DNA from: Bacteroidota bacterium
Lineage (GTDB): Bacteria; Bacteroidota; Bacteroidia; M30B66
Reading direction: 5' to 3'
NCBI GenBank assembly: GCA_027490225.1
Contig: JAIXYK010000040.1
Span: 1 to 64,000 of the forward strand
DNA length: 64,000 bases
Positions 1-11,347 of this stretch are shown here, one piece after another. The notes beneath the pieces were generated by a model. The model made no database searches and had not been told where the DNA came from. It saw nothing but the letters and a program-made list of their open reading frames with translations. The translations under genes and the position numbers were made by a program. The number at the start of each line of letters is the position of its first letter. Positions within the stretch are counted from its first letter, which is position 1.

Positions 1-115
1 ACTTTCCCCTTTATACTTTCCCCTTTATACTTTCCCCTTTATACTTTCCCCTTTATACTTTCCCCTTTGTACTTTGTACTTTCAACTTTGTACTTTATAC
101 TTTGTACTTTCAACT
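1..115. repeat. Tandem 14-bp / 7-bp intergenic repeat
   Basis: Four perfect copies of ACTTTCCCCTTTAT (1-56), one variant ACTTTCCCCTTTGT (57-70), then seven-base units ACTTTGT/ACTTTCA/ACTTTAT in the same heptad register to ~115; truncated by the window edge. Confidence 0.95.
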
Positions 116-187
116 CTCATTGTTAAGATAATGTTAACCTTCGCTTCACATTAACGCATCATTTAGATTTTCTATTAGCTTCGCGGC

Positions 188-1594
188 ATGTTTGGACTTT
201 CAACTGATCTTACCATTTTGCTCATTGTATGTTTACTTTGTGCTTGTGCTTTCGAGTTTATTAATGGATTTCATGATACTGCAAATGCTGTTGCCACAGT
301 AATTTACACCAAATCAATGCACCCAACTTTAGCTGTGGTGCTATCTGGTATATGCAATTCTATAGGTGTTTTTATTGGCGGAATTGCTGTTGCCATGGGA
401 ATTGTAAACCTATTGCCGCCAGAATCATTAGTGAACCAAGATATTGGTCAAAGTGTCGCCATGATTCTTTCCTTGTTACTTTCTGCCATCATTTGGAATT
501 TAGGAACCTGGTGGTTGGGTTTACCCGCTTCAAGCTCGCACACTTTAATTGGCTCTATTCTCGGAGTAGCCATTGTTTATTCTTTAACTTCTGCTGCTGG
601 CGACCTTTCAATGGTCAATTGGAGCAAGGCTTCCGACATTGGTTTGTCCTTATTAATTTCTCCATTATTGGGCTTTGGTTTAACCTTGGCCGTAATGCTG
701 CTGTTGAAGAAATTCATTAAAAATCAACAGCTTTTTAGAGCACCGCAAGGAAATAAACCTCCCGTTTGGTGGATCAGAGGACTTTTAGTTGCAAGTTGCG
801 CTGGCCTAAGTTTAACGCATGGTTCTAATGATGGCCAAAAAGGTGTTGGTTTAATTATGTTGATACTGATTAGCATCGCACCACTGCATTTCGCAGTCGA
901 TAGGAATAAAGACATTTTTGCATTAGAAAATCCAACCTTAATTGTGTTGGATGAAATGATACATCTCGACAATACTAATTTTCAAACCATAGAAAGGGCA
1001 ACGCTAGACCAAATAAAAGCTGAATTATTCGACATCAAACAACTTTTTGATAAGCACCGCACCGAAAGAGTAATTCCTGAAAAAGAGCATTTTAGCATCC
1101 GTAAAGACATTTTATTTGTAAGTTCCCAGTTCACCAAGCTTAAAAAATCGGGTGCCTTAAATAAAGTAGAGAATAGTAAAATAAGAAGAATTGATGCGAA
1201 CGTCAAGAAAATGAAGTCATTCACAGAATATGCTCCAAAATGGGTAATTCTGATTATTTCTTTGTCTTTAGGTATCGGAACAATGGTAGGTTGGAAAAGA
1301 ATAGTGGTGACCATTGGCGAAAAAATTGGAAAGGAAAATCTTACTTATGCACAAGGCGCCAGCGCTGGTTTTGTAGCAGCTAGTACAATAGGAATCGCAA
1401 GTATAACAGGACTTCCAGTTAGTACTACACAAGTTTTATCTTCTGGAATTGCGGGAAGTATGGTTTCATCTAATGGAGTTAAGAATTTGCAAGGAGGAAC
1501 CATTAAAAATATTGCAATTGCTTGGTTACTAACACTTCCTGTTACCATGTTTTTAGCAGGTTTACTTTATTTTGTTTTTAGATTATTCCTTTAA
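188..1594 (+). CDS. pit: Inorganic phosphate transporter, PiT family
   Basis: GFHDTANAVATVIYT and GSNDGQKGVGLIML signatures, polytopic protein with a central soluble insert. Confidence 0.92.
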   Translation: MFGLSTDLTILLIVCLLCACAFEFINGFHDTANAVATVIYTKSMHPTLAVVLSGICNSIGVFIGGIAVAMGIVNLLPPESLVNQDIGQSVAMILSLLLSAIIWNLGTWWLGLPASSSHTLIGSILGVAIVYSLTSAAGDLSMVNWSKASDIGLSLLISPLLGFGLTLAVMLLLKKFIKNQQLFRAPQGNKPPVWWIRGLLVASCAGLSLTHGSNDGQKGVGLIMLILISIAPLHFAVDRNKDIFALENPTLIVLDEMIHLDNTNFQTIERATLDQIKAELFDIKQLFDKHRTERVIPEKEHFSIRKDILFVSSQFTKLKKSGALNKVENSKIRRIDANVKKMKSFTEYAPKWVILIISLSLGIGTMVGWKRIVVTIGEKIGKENLTYAQGASAGFVAASTIGIASITGLPVSTTQVLSSGIAGSMVSSNGVKNLQGGTIKNIAIAWLLTLPVTMFLAGLLYFVFRLFL

Positions 1595-1662
1595 AAGGTA
1601 TTTTATATTTCCTTTCGAACTATTTCAGAAACTAATCGTTAATTTGGGCTCAAATGGAATGA

Positions 1663-2310
1663 ATGAGCGCAAGAGATTTCAATAAAATCAATTTAATGTT
1701 AGTAGACGACCATCAAATAATGATGGATGGAATAAAAGCATTATTAAAAAATGAAAGAGCGTTTTGTATTATCGCTGAAACAACAAAACCATTAACAGTG
1801 CTAGATTTAATTGGCAAGAAGATGCCAGATATTGTAATTGCCGATATCAGCATGCCCGAATTGAATGGCATTGAATTAACAAAGTTGATTAAACAGAAAT
1901 ATCCTGAAGTAAAGGTTTTAGCACTTTCTATGCACAACGATAAGCAAACCATTACAGAAATGCTCCAAGCAGGTATAAGCGGATTTGTGCTTAAAAATAC
2001 CGGGAAAAAAGAATTAATTGATGCCTTAGAAAAAATTGCAGATGGAGGAATGTATTTTAGTGAAGCCATTTCTCTGGAGATTATGCGCAGCACAGCTTCT
2101 TCAAACGCTGCAATAGAAACAAGCCTAACTCCAAGAGAAATAGAAATTGTAAAGTTAATTGGCGCCGAATTAAACAATGCTCAAATCGGCGACAAATTGT
2201 TTATAAGCGAACGAACAGTGGAAACACACCGGAAAAATATATTCAGGAAAATAAATGTAAAATCCGTTGCTGGACTTATGAAATATGCCTTAGAAAAAGG
2301 TATTGTTTAA
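1663..2310 (+). CDS. NarL/FixJ-type response regulator (receiver + LuxR HTH)
   Basis: Receiver motif [15 protein letters not shown]...[14 protein letters not shown] and C-terminal [43 protein letters not shown]. Confidence 0.93.
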   Translation: MSARDFNKINLMLVDDHQIMMDGIKALLKNERAFCIIAETTKPLTVLDLIGKKMPDIVIADISMPELNGIELTKLIKQKYPEVKVLALSMHNDKQTITEMLQAGISGFVLKNTGKKELIDALEKIADGGMYFSEAISLEIMRSTASSNAAIETSLTPREIEIVKLIGAELNNAQIGDKLFISERTVETHRKNIFRKINVKSVAGLMKYALEKGIV

Positions 2311-4320
2311 TTGCATTTCTTCTACTGAAGAAACTGGCGACTGGCAAGTATTTCCTTCACAAACATAAATTTTAACCTCTTTATCATTCACCTTTCCTTC
2401 GAATATTGGTAAATTGGATTTTACGTTATTCGCGCAAATAATTAAATGAGGATTAAATTTAACTTTTAATTCATTCGCAACTTCAAAGGCATTTTCTCCA
2501 GTAATTACAATTTGTGAAGCATTAAAATAATTTTGAATGGCTAAAATTCCCCAGTTTGAATATCCCGCGCCATATTTAATAAATTCATTTCTAACCGACA
2601 TCAGCATTTTTTGCGCCCTGTTTATCCAATTGGCCTCATTAAAGATAATTCCCAAATAATAAAGGTTATTGGCCATCACACTGTTTGATGCAGGAATTAC
2701 ATTGTCAGAAATTTCTTTTGGCCTAACAATCAGTGTTTTTTCATTTTTACTGGTAAAATAGAATAACATTCCATTTTCATCAGAGAAATTAGCAATCGCC
2801 AATTCCATCAACTCTTTTGCTTTTAATAACCATTCTTCATTAAAATCTGCTTTGTAACTCGCAATCAATGCATCAATTAAAAAGCAATAATCTTCCAGAA
2901 ATGCTGGTATCGCTGCTTTTTCGTTTTTTATGGTATGAAACAATTCATTCTTTACAAACAGATTATCCAATAAAAATGACATCGATTTTACAGCCGAATC
3001 ATAAAACGATTTTTCGTTAAATACCACCGAACAATCCATCAAACCTTTAATAGCAATAGCATTCCAACTGGTTAATAATTTATTATCGAGCCCTGGTCTG
3101 ATTCTATTTTCTCTTATTTTTAATAATTTATTTTGAAGGACATTTATTTTATTTTTAAATGCTTTTTCATCTAAATTAAATTGTGAAGCATAGTAATCAT
3201 AAGTGTTTGCTCTTAACAAAATATATTGTTCATGTTCCCAGAAACCTAAATCGTTTATGTTATAATAAGCCTGAATGATTTTAAATTCCTCTTCATTTAA
3301 AATGGAAACCAATTCTTCCTTTTTCCAGGTATAATATTTCCCTTCAACACCTTCACTATCTGCATCTAAGGCCGAAAAGAAATATCCTTTTTCATGTGTT
3401 AATTCCCGTAAGATAAATGCAATGGTTTGAAAACAAATTTCCTTGTACAGTTCATTTCCCGATTCTTGGAAAGCAAAAGCATACAAACTGAGCAGTTGTC
3501 CATTATCGTACATCATTTTTTCGAAATGCGGAACTTTCCAAATACCATCCACAGAATAGCGCGCAAAACCTCCACCAATTTGGTCATAAATACCGCCCCA
3601 AGCCATTTTTTTTAAAGTTAAATGCACATGTTGCAACACCTCTTTTCTTTTAGAAAGATGCGCATACTGTAAAAGAAATAGGTAATTATTGGGCAATGGA
3701 AATTTTGGTGCACGATTCGGTCCTCCTTCTTCATTGTCAACAATCTGCATCCAGTTATTTACACCAGTTTCTAAATCTTCTTCTGAAATGGCATCTGATT
3801 TATTTTCTGCTTTAAATAATTCAGTTTGAATAATGCCTTTTTTTAATTGTTCAGCATAGGTTTTAACTTCTTCAATATCATTAGTATACAATTGATGGAT
3901 TTGCTGAATTACCGCCAGCCATCCTTTTTTATGAAAATAAGTTCCACCATAAATAGGATTTCCATCAGGCATTGCAAAACAATTGAGCGGCCAGCCACCT
4001 TTGCCGGTCATCAACTGCACTGCTGTCATGTAGATTTGGTCAATGTCTGGCCTTTCTTCTCGGTCTATTTTAATGCAAATAAAATGTTGATTCATTAATG
4101 CTGCAACTTCCTCATCTTCAAAACTTTCGTGCTCCATTACATGGCACCAATGACAAGCAGAATAACCAATACTAATAATTAAAGGCTTGTTTTCTTTTTG
4201 AGCTTTTTCTAATAATTCGTTACTCCAGGGCTGCCAATCTACAGGATTGTAGGCATGTTGCAGTAAATATGGACTACTTTCATGTATTAAGGCATTGGGT
4301 TTTTTATTGGTATTTTCCAT
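2290..4320 (-). CDS. Thioredoxin-domain protein, DUF255/YyaL-type
   Basis: [24 protein letters not shown]...[22 protein letters not shown] typical of the family. Start at internal Met (4320), just after the bioA stop, preferred over the ORF start 4341. Confidence 0.9.
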   Translation of the reverse strand: MENTNKKPNALIHESSPYLLQHAYNPVDWQPWSNELLEKAQKENKPLIISIGYSACHWCHVMEHESFEDEEVAALMNQHFICIKIDREERPDIDQIYMTAVQLMTGKGGWPLNCFAMPDGNPIYGGTYFHKKGWLAVIQQIHQLYTNDIEEVKTYAEQLKKGIIQTELFKAENKSDAISEEDLETGVNNWMQIVDNEEGGPNRAPKFPLPNNYLFLLQYAHLSKRKEVLQHVHLTLKKMAWGGIYDQIGGGFARYSVDGIWKVPHFEKMMYDNGQLLSLYAFAFQESGNELYKEICFQTIAFILRELTHEKGYFFSALDADSEGVEGKYYTWKKEELVSILNEEEFKIIQAYYNINDLGFWEHEQYILLRANTYDYYASQFNLDEKAFKNKINVLQNKLLKIRENRIRPGLDNKLLTSWNAIAIKGLMDCSVVFNEKSFYDSAVKSMSFLLDNLFVKNELFHTIKNEKAAIPAFLEDYCFLIDALIASYKADFNEEWLLKAKELMELAIANFSDENGMLFYFTSKNEKTLIVRPKEISDNVIPASNSVMANNLYYLGIIFNEANWINRAQKMLMSVRNEFIKYGAGYSNWGILAIQNYFNASQIVITGENAFEVANELKVKFNPHLIICANNVKSNLPIFEGKVNDKEVKIYVCEGNTCQSPVSSVEEMQLNNTFF

Positions 4321-4322
4321 GA

Positions 4323-5594
4323 TTAATTTATTCGTAGCCATTCATCAATAGCATCATATACAATATTTAATTCTTCCTCCGAAATGGTGTATGGAGGCGT
4401 AAAGTAAATTACATTTCCCAGAGGTCTTAAATAAATGCTTTTATTTAAAAAGTACGGAGTTATTTTTTCAGAAATAGGATTTAAATAGCCGCTTTCCTCA
4501 TTGGTATTCAGTTCAATGGCGAGAATTGTCCCCAAAGTTCTTGCTTCTAAAATTTTGGGATGATGTTTAATTCTTGCTTTAAATTCAATGTGTTTTTTAG
4601 AAATAAAATCAATATTATTTAAACATTTTTCTTCTTCCAATAAATCAAGCGAAGCCAATGCTGCCGTGCAAGACAAAGGATTGGCGGTAAATGAATGCCC
4701 ATGAAAAAATGTTTTTAATTTATCGTTGCTTAAAAATGCATTGTAAATAAATTCTGGCGCAACAGTTACTCCCAAGGGCAAAGTGCCGCCAGTTAAGGTT
4801 TTAGACAAACATATAATATCTGGTTGTTCGCTCAAATAATCTTTTGCAAATGCTTTTCCGGTTCTGTAAAATCCTGTAAATACCTCATCTGCAATGGTGA
4901 TGATATTGTTTAATTTACAGATTTTAATGAGTTCAGAAAGCGTTTTCGCATCATACATTTTCATTCCATTTGCGCCCTGAACAAGTGGTTCAAAAATAAA
5001 TGCAGCCGTATTTTTCTCAGAAATTAATACATTGAATTGATGTATTATTTCTTCTCTATTGCTTTGTTTGGGCGCATCAATAAAATGCACATTAAACAAC
5101 AAATCATTAAACGGTGCACTAAATGCATTTCTCTCACCAACCGACATTGCTCCGAAAGTATCGCCATGGTAAGCGTTTTTCAGTGCAATAATTTTTTTTC
5201 TTGGTGCTCCAACATTAGCATAATACTGAAAAGCCATTTTTAATGCAACTTCTACACTCGTTGAGCCATTATCAGAATAAAAAATTCGGGAATAATTTCC
5301 ATTTAATTTTTCAATTAATCTTTCGGCTAGTTTCACTGCAGGTTCATGCGTAAATCCTGCAAAAATTATATGGTCTAATTGCTCAATTTGTTCAGTAATT
5401 TTCTTCACAATATATGGGTGTGAATGTCCATGCGCATTTACCCACCAGCTGGAAGTAGCATCTAGGTATTTATTTCCATTTTCATCAAACAGCCAGCAAC
5501 CTTCTGCTTTTACAATAGCAACAGGATGTGCAGCAGTTTTTGCCTGGGTGAATGGATGCCAAATAACCTTTAAATCCCGTTCGGAAATGGTCAT
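4323..5594 (-). CDS. bioA: Adenosylmethionine-8-amino-7-oxononanoate aminotransferase
   Basis: WHPFTQ...[15 protein letters not shown]...[14 protein letters not shown]; adjacent to bioD. Confidence 0.93.
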   Translation of the reverse strand: MTISERDLKVIWHPFTQAKTAAHPVAIVKAEGCWLFDENGNKYLDATSSWWVNAHGHSHPYIVKKITEQIEQLDHIIFAGFTHEPAVKLAERLIEKLNGNYSRIFYSDNGSTSVEVALKMAFQYYANVGAPRKKIIALKNAYHGDTFGAMSVGERNAFSAPFNDLLFNVHFIDAPKQSNREEIIHQFNVLISEKNTAAFIFEPLVQGANGMKMYDAKTLSELIKICKLNNIITIADEVFTGFYRTGKAFAKDYLSEQPDIICLSKTLTGGTLPLGVTVAPEFIYNAFLSNDKLKTFFHGHSFTANPLSCTAALASLDLLEEEKCLNNIDFISKKHIEFKARIKHHPKILEARTLGTILAIELNTNEESGYLNPISEKITPYFLNKSIYLRPLGNVIYFTPPYTISEEELNIVYDAIDEWLRIN

Positions 5595-6202
5595 AAATAT
5601 TTAAATCTTTCTGCCTGTTCCAACACAAAAAATTTATCTATTATTTTACCTTCATCTATTCTCCCTAATAATTTAAATCCTGTCATTTCTAAAATAACAG
5701 ATTCGGTTGCTTCATTCTCATTTCCATTAAAAATAATTCCTTTTACAGGAATATTTCTAACCATCAATGCTTCCGCTGAAAGTAAAGTATGGTTAATGCT
5801 TCCTAAGTAGTTTCTGCTTATCAGAATTACTTCTGCATTAAAATTTTTAATTAAATCAATGTACAATGTATTTCTTTTCACAGGAACCATTAATCCACCA
5901 GCACCTTCAATTATTAAATTGTTGTTTGTTGGAGGAAGTTGAATCAAGTTTATGTCAATTTCAATTCCTGCTTTTTCGGCAGAAGCATGCGGAGACATAG
6001 CGTAGGGCAGGGCATAGGCTTCTTCCCAACATTTACTATTTCTATTTGAAATTAATTTGTTCACTTTAATTCTGTCAGATTTTTTCAAATCACCTGCTTG
6101 CACAGGTTTCCAGTAATCTGCCTGCATTGCTTCACAAAGAATTGCTGATGCTACTGTTTTTCCTACATCGGTTCCGATGCCTGTTACAAAATAGTTTTTC
6201 AT
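5591..6202 (-). CDS. bioD: Dethiobiotin synthase
   Basis: YFVTGIGTDVGKTVASAIL P-loop, KPVQAG, IEGAGGLMVP; 4-nt overlap with bioA. Confidence 0.92.
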   Translation of the reverse strand: MKNYFVTGIGTDVGKTVASAILCEAMQADYWKPVQAGDLKKSDRIKVNKLISNRNSKCWEEAYALPYAMSPHASAEKAGIEIDINLIQLPPTNNNLIIEGAGGLMVPVKRNTLYIDLIKNFNAEVILISRNYLGSINHTLLSAEALMVRNIPVKGIIFNGNENEATESVILEMTGFKLLGRIDEGKIIDKFFVLEQAERFKYL

Positions 6203-6615
6203 TGTATAAAATGTGTTATTGCTAATGTATATCCATTCAACCCTAAACCAACAATACTACCTGCTGCATAGGGAGCGATATAGCTTTGATGTCTAAAATT
6301 CTCCCTTGCATAAATGTTACTTATATGAACTTCAATTACAGGTGTTTTAATTGCCGCCACACAATCTCCAATGGCCACAGAGGTATGTGTATAACCTCCT
6401 GCATTCAAAATTATTCCATCACAATTAAATCCATTTTCCTGTAAATTATTAATGATTTCTCCTTCCACATTACTTTGAAAATAAGTAAGTTGTATTTCAG
6501 AAAATTGGGACTTTAATTTTGATAAAAAGTCTTCAAATGTTTCTGTTCCGTAAATTTCTGGTTCGCGTAAACCAAGAAGGTTTAAATTTGGACCGTTGAT
6601 GATATGAATGTGCAT
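6199..6615 (-). CDS. aroQ: 3-dehydroquinate dehydratase type II
   Basis: INGPNLNLLGLREPEIYG, NAGGYTHTSVAIGD, EVHISNIYARENFRHQS. Confidence 0.95.
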   Translation of the reverse strand: MHIHIINGPNLNLLGLREPEIYGTETFEDFLSKLKSQFSEIQLTYFQSNVEGEIINNLQENGFNCDGIILNAGGYTHTSVAIGDCVAAIKTPVIEVHISNIYARENFRHQSYIAPYAAGSIVGLGLNGYTLAITHFIQ

Positions 6616-6643
6616 CGAAAATAAAATGTAAAAGTAAACAGAA

Positions 6644-7543
6644 ATGGATTGGTCATCGACAATAAAAGGATTTGTTGCTTATTTAAAATTAGAAAGGTCA
6701 CTTTCAGAAAATTCTATTGATGCTTATTGTAATGATGTTGAGAAATTATGGCAATTTTATCAAACACATGGCATGGATACCAATCCGCTTCAAGTAGAAG
6801 ATGAACATATAAAAGGTTTGATTCAATGGGCTGCGGAATTGGGCATGCAAGCCAGAAGTCAAGCCAGAATGATTTCAGGCCTAAAGGCTTTTTTCAAATA
6901 TTTAATGCTGGAGAATCTAATAGAAGTTGACCCATCAGAATTAATTGATGCACCTAAATTGGGCAGAAAATTACCAGACACATTAGATGTTACCGATATT
7001 GATAGATTAATTGGGGCAATAGATTTAAGTAAGCCCGAAGGTGAGCGTAACCGTGCAATGATTGAAACCCTTTACAGCTGCGGTTTACGTGTTTCGGAAC
7101 TAGTAAATTTGAAACTTTCTGATTTACATTTTAATGCTGGTTTTGTAAAAGTTGTTGGGAAAGGAAACAAAGAAAGAATTGTTCCTGCAGGTAGTTTGGT
7201 TTCAAAAAGAATCAATGAATATATTGAAACTGTAAGGGTGCATATTCACATTAAAAAAGGCGAGGAAGACTTGATTTTCCTCACTTCCAGAGGTACACGT
7301 ATGAGTAGGCAAATGGTATTTATTGCTATTAAGAAATTAGCTGTCGCTATTGGTTTGAAGAAAAGCATCAGTCCGCATACATTCCGGCATTCATTTGCTA
7401 CATCATTGGTAGAGGGTGGTGCAGATTTAAGAGCTGTTCAGGAAATGTTAGGCCACGAAAGCATTACTACAACTGAGATTTATACGCATTTAGACAGAGA
7501 GTATTTACGACAGGTAATTACTTCTTTCCATCCAAGAGCCTGA
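6644..7543 (+). CDS. xerD: Site-specific tyrosine recombinase XerD
   Basis: SAM-like N-terminus plus LYSCGLRVSELVNL, HTFRHSFATSLVEGGADLRAVQEMLGHESITTTEIYTHL. Confidence 0.92.
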   Translation: MDWSSTIKGFVAYLKLERSLSENSIDAYCNDVEKLWQFYQTHGMDTNPLQVEDEHIKGLIQWAAELGMQARSQARMISGLKAFFKYLMLENLIEVDPSELIDAPKLGRKLPDTLDVTDIDRLIGAIDLSKPEGERNRAMIETLYSCGLRVSELVNLKLSDLHFNAGFVKVVGKGNKERIVPAGSLVSKRINEYIETVRVHIHIKKGEEDLIFLTSRGTRMSRQMVFIAIKKLAVAIGLKKSISPHTFRHSFATSLVEGGADLRAVQEMLGHESITTTEIYTHLDREYLRQVITSFHPRA

Positions 7544-7632
7544 GCGATAAAAGCTAAATATTGTCGTGAAGTTTACATACTTTTAATTTGAACCTTCTCG
7601 TTTAAGTTCCATAGGCAAAAAAAAAACTCACT

Positions 7633-8478
7633 ATGGAAACTCCCTTCACATCCAGCTCCACGCTTTCATTCGATGAAATTGTGTTTGAGCAACGCAACAA
7701 AAATTATGGTGCATTCGAATTGCGCAGGTCTTATGAAAAGCATGTGAATATTGCATTTCTTATCACATTTTCTGCATTTGTTATTGTGACTTCTGGCGTG
7801 TTGATTCGCTCCTTATTTAAAACTCCAACTGTTGCAGAATTAACGAGAGATGCAGCAAATGACGTAAGGCAATTGAAAGAGATTGAAATTATTTTACCTG
7901 AAAAGCCTAAATTACCCGAAGGTGGTGAAAAAGCTGCAATTCCTCCGGTTGGAAAATCTGAAGTCCCTGAGGATTTGAAGCCAATAAAAGTGGAAGACAA
8001 ACCTATTGTTGAGCCAAAGAAAGACGAAACAAAAGTAGATTCAATACCAGCAGGTTATAATTCCGAAGGAAATGGAAAAAAAGGAGATGTATTACCAACT
8101 GGAGGTGGGGGTGGAAAAGGTCCCGAAATAGGATCAGGTAATGGTGGAGTAGAAAAAAAGGATCCTACTTTCACAGATATTCCCCAAGTTATGCCCGAAT
8201 TTCCTGGAGGAGAAGAAGCGCTTTTTAAGTTTTTAAAACGCAATTTAAGATTTCCAAGATTTGAGGAAAATAACTCATCAACAGTCTACGTAGCTTTTAT
8301 AATTGGAGCTGATGGACAAATTGGAACTATAAGTATTTTGAAAAGTGGGGGAATTTCATTTGATGAAGAGGTTACCCGCGTGGTTTCGAAAATGCCAAAA
8401 TGGAAACCAGGAGTGGAAAATGGAGAAAATGTGGCTGTTCGATTTAAAATGCCAGTAAAATTTAGGCAAGCCAATTAA
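7633..8478 (+). CDS. tonB: TonB family energy transducer
   Basis: Single N-terminal TM, Pro/Lys/Glu-rich linker, C-terminal PRFEENNSSTVYVAFIIGADGQIGTISILKSGG...VSKMPKWKPG. Confidence 0.88.
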   Translation: METPFTSSSTLSFDEIVFEQRNKNYGAFELRRSYEKHVNIAFLITFSAFVIVTSGVLIRSLFKTPTVAELTRDAANDVRQLKEIEIILPEKPKLPEGGEKAAIPPVGKSEVPEDLKPIKVEDKPIVEPKKDETKVDSIPAGYNSEGNGKKGDVLPTGGGGGKGPEIGSGNGGVEKKDPTFTDIPQVMPEFPGGEEALFKFLKRNLRFPRFEENNSSTVYVAFIIGADGQIGTISILKSGGISFDEEVTRVVSKMPKWKPGVENGENVAVRFKMPVKFRQAN

Positions 8479-8505
8479 TCAGTTGTATTACAAAAGACTA
8501 AAAAC

Positions 8506-8534
8506 AAAAAATCCCTCCGAAGAGGGATTTTTTT
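8506..8534. terminator. Bidirectional intrinsic terminator between convergent tonB and phhB
   Basis: AAAAAATCCCTC-CGAA-GAGGGATTTTTTT, 12-bp stem with A/T flanks. Confidence 0.9.
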
Positions 8535-8808
8535 ATGCTAATACTGCAGATTTAAAAACTTGATCTATTTTTTCTGCTAAGTGTTTATCTTTTTCTGTGA
8601 TAGTATTTTCTTCATCATGAGTGCATAGGAAAATATCTACTTTATTATATACATTCCTAATTTCCGGATGATGATTGACTCTTTCAGCAATTAATGCTAC
8701 TTTTGTTAAGAAAGCAAAAGCTTCCACGAAGTTTTTGAATTCAAATGATTTATGAAGTTTTCCTTCTGTTGTATTCCACATATTTTCTAAATCTTTATAG
8801 GGAGGCAA
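8533..8808 (-). CDS. phhB: 4a-hydroxytetrahydrobiopterin dehydratase
   Basis: FEFKNFVEAFAFLTKVALIAERVNHHPEIRNVYNKVDIFLCTHDE, the conserved (E)xxxHHPE core. Confidence 0.88.
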   Translation of the reverse strand: MPPYKDLENMWNTTEGKLHKSFEFKNFVEAFAFLTKVALIAERVNHHPEIRNVYNKVDIFLCTHDEENTITEKDKHLAEKIDQVFKSAVLA

Positions 8809-8821
8809 ACTTAACGCGAAA

Positions 8822-10801
8822 TTGATTGATATAATGTTAAAAAGTGTGAATTTTCTCTCAGTTGGTTCAAGTGTTCATAAGTATTACAGGATACTTTGTG
8901 TAACTATAACACTTACAATAATTTGTGAATTATTAAGTGCACAGGTTCCTTTTAATTTTGAGCTTGAAAAGCAAGCCATTAAAGAGAAAAGCAAATTCAA
9001 TGGTTCTAGCAGAAGTAATGAGAATGAAAACAATATTGACATTACTTATTATAATTGTAGATGGAAAGTAAATCCTGAAGTGCGTTTTATTGAAGGCGTT
9101 GTAGGTATTCATTACAAATACGGTGAACTATACAATGGAACTGTTCAATTTGATTGCAACACATCCTTGATAATTGATTCTATCATTCATAATGGCGCTC
9201 AAATTTTATTTTCACATTTAGATAATCAGATAAAACTTACTATTGAAGGCAATACTTCCGAAGCAGTTGATTCTGTGGTGATTTTCTATCATGGTATTCC
9301 GGAAAGTTCTGGTTTCGGTTCTTTTGAAATCGACACCACTTCTCTAGGCAATCCTTGCATGTGGACGCTTTCTCAGCCTTTTGGCGCAAAAGATTGGTGG
9401 CCTTGCAAGCAATCCTTATTAGATAAAGCTGATTCTATAGACATTACTGTGAATGTTCCAGTCGGGAATTATGTGGCAAGTAATGGTTTGTTAGTTTCAG
9501 AAGATACAGTAAACAATATGCTGGTTGTACATTGGAAACATCGATATCCGATTGCAACTTATTTAATTGCTATAGCAGTTAGTAATTATGAGCGTTACAG
9601 CGAATTAGTTCCGCTTTCAACCGGGGATTTATTGATAGAAAATTATGCATTCCCTGAAGATAGAGGAGAATGGGAATGGTTAAGCTTTAACACCAACCAA
9701 GCAATTCAGTATTTTGATAGCTTATTTGTACCCTATCCATTTATGCGAGAAAAGTATGGGCATGCACAATTTGGTTGGGGTGGAGGAATGGAACACCAAA
9801 CCATGAGTTTTATGGCCGATATTGGTTCTTGGTTAATGTCGCATGAACTGGCGCACCAATGGTTTGGAGATTTTGTTACTTGTGGTTCATGGAAAGATAT
9901 TTGGCTCAACGAAAGCTTTGCAACTTTTTCAACAGGTTTATTTTATGAACGTTTCTCAGATGGGTTTTTTCCCATTTGGAAGTCTTCTCAACGAGATTAT
10001 ATAATGAGTATGCCAGGTGGAAAAGTGATAGTTACTGATACAACTCAAGTAGATTCAATATTTAATCCAAGATTGACCTATTCTAAAGGTGCTGCAGTGC
10101 TGCAAATGCTTAGGAAAACCTTAGGTGATGAACTGTTTTTTGAAGGGCTGAGGTCGTATTTGAAGGATACAACTTTAGCAACATGTTTTGCTTACACCAG
10201 CGATTTTGTTAGACATATGGAATTAGTTTCTAACAAAGACTTAACACTTTTTTTTAATCAATGGCTTGAAACTGAAGGCTATCCTGTTTTGAATATTGAA
10301 TGGTATCAAATAGATGGTAAATTGAAGTTAAATGTTGTTCAGAACCACAGTATAACTGATGTTGAACCTTTTACTTTTGAGTACCCTATATTTTTGTATG
10401 GTAATGGAATGGAGCAAGTTAGATGGGTAACTATTAATTCTTCAAGTGCAGCTTTTGAGTTTGACATTCCCTTTTCAATTGATAGTATAAAAGCTGATGT
10501 AGATTTTGATTTTTTAGTAAAAACAACAATAAATCAAATCTCAACAAATGAAGCTACTTCTCTTCTTGTTTATCCTAATCCTGGCAACGGAAATTTTACT
10601 TTCAAAAGTACTCGCAAATTAGTGTTAGAAGGTGCAATTTTGGTGAATGCTATTGGTCAAGAAGTTCAATTTGATTTTCAACTTTCATCCGAAGGATTTA
10701 CGGGAAAGTTAGTTTTGGAATCACTGATAAATGGCCTTTACTTTTTAAAAGTTAAAAGAGAAGACGGCTCATTTGCAGTTGCGCATTTCATTGCGAATTA
10801 A
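8822..10801 (+). CDS. M1-family metallopeptidase with T9SS type A C-terminal domain
   Basis: GGMEH, HELAHQWFGDFVTCGSWKDIWLNESFATF zinc site; C-terminal YPNPGNGNFTFKS...GLYFLKVKREDGS sorting-like domain. Confidence 0.92.
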   Translation: MIDIMLKSVNFLSVGSSVHKYYRILCVTITLTIICELLSAQVPFNFELEKQAIKEKSKFNGSSRSNENENNIDITYYNCRWKVNPEVRFIEGVVGIHYKYGELYNGTVQFDCNTSLIIDSIIHNGAQILFSHLDNQIKLTIEGNTSEAVDSVVIFYHGIPESSGFGSFEIDTTSLGNPCMWTLSQPFGAKDWWPCKQSLLDKADSIDITVNVPVGNYVASNGLLVSEDTVNNMLVVHWKHRYPIATYLIAIAVSNYERYSELVPLSTGDLLIENYAFPEDRGEWEWLSFNTNQAIQYFDSLFVPYPFMREKYGHAQFGWGGGMEHQTMSFMADIGSWLMSHELAHQWFGDFVTCGSWKDIWLNESFATFSTGLFYERFSDGFFPIWKSSQRDYIMSMPGGKVIVTDTTQVDSIFNPRLTYSKGAAVLQMLRKTLGDELFFEGLRSYLKDTTLATCFAYTSDFVRHMELVSNKDLTLFFNQWLETEGYPVLNIEWYQIDGKLKLNVVQNHSITDVEPFTFEYPIFLYGNGMEQVRWVTINSSSAAFEFDIPFSIDSIKADVDFDFLVKTTINQISTNEATSLLVYPNPGNGNFTFKSTRKLVLEGAILVNAIGQEVQFDFQLSSEGFTGKLVLESLINGLYFLKVKREDGSFAVAHFIAN

Positions 10802-11347
10802 TTAAGAATTTTAATTGTTTAATATCTTTTATATAGGTATTAATACTCATTTGTTGCGCATAGTTGAAACAAATGTGAATTATATAAATCATTTTTTATT
10901 CCATGTAAGAATTAAGTATAAATTTGTATTTTAATTCAAAGTTGAAAAAGGGTTGATTTTAGATCTGTATTTTTTTAAAATCGCATAGCATGACTGAAAA
11001 TATTTACATAGAATTCCGCGTTCTTATTTTACAAAAAGGAGAAAAAACTATGCACGTTTTAGCAAGTTTGGCCTCATTTTTAGTTGTAATAAGAATTCAA
11101 TTTGTGTTGAAATGTAACAGTTTGTTAGGTTTGCTTACTCCAGAATCCTTTAGGAAAATAACCTTCAAAGACAAATTTCGTTTATCAGTTCGTTTTTCAC
11201 ACCTAAATGCACTGCGAATGACTCAATTTTCCATTCCGAACTTCAATTTCGATCATAAACTAACTGACAATAGAGCAGCTGAAGCTTTTTATTGTCAATC
11301 AGCTCGTTCAGCTATGTCAACCACAAAATTACCTAACATTAATTAAT

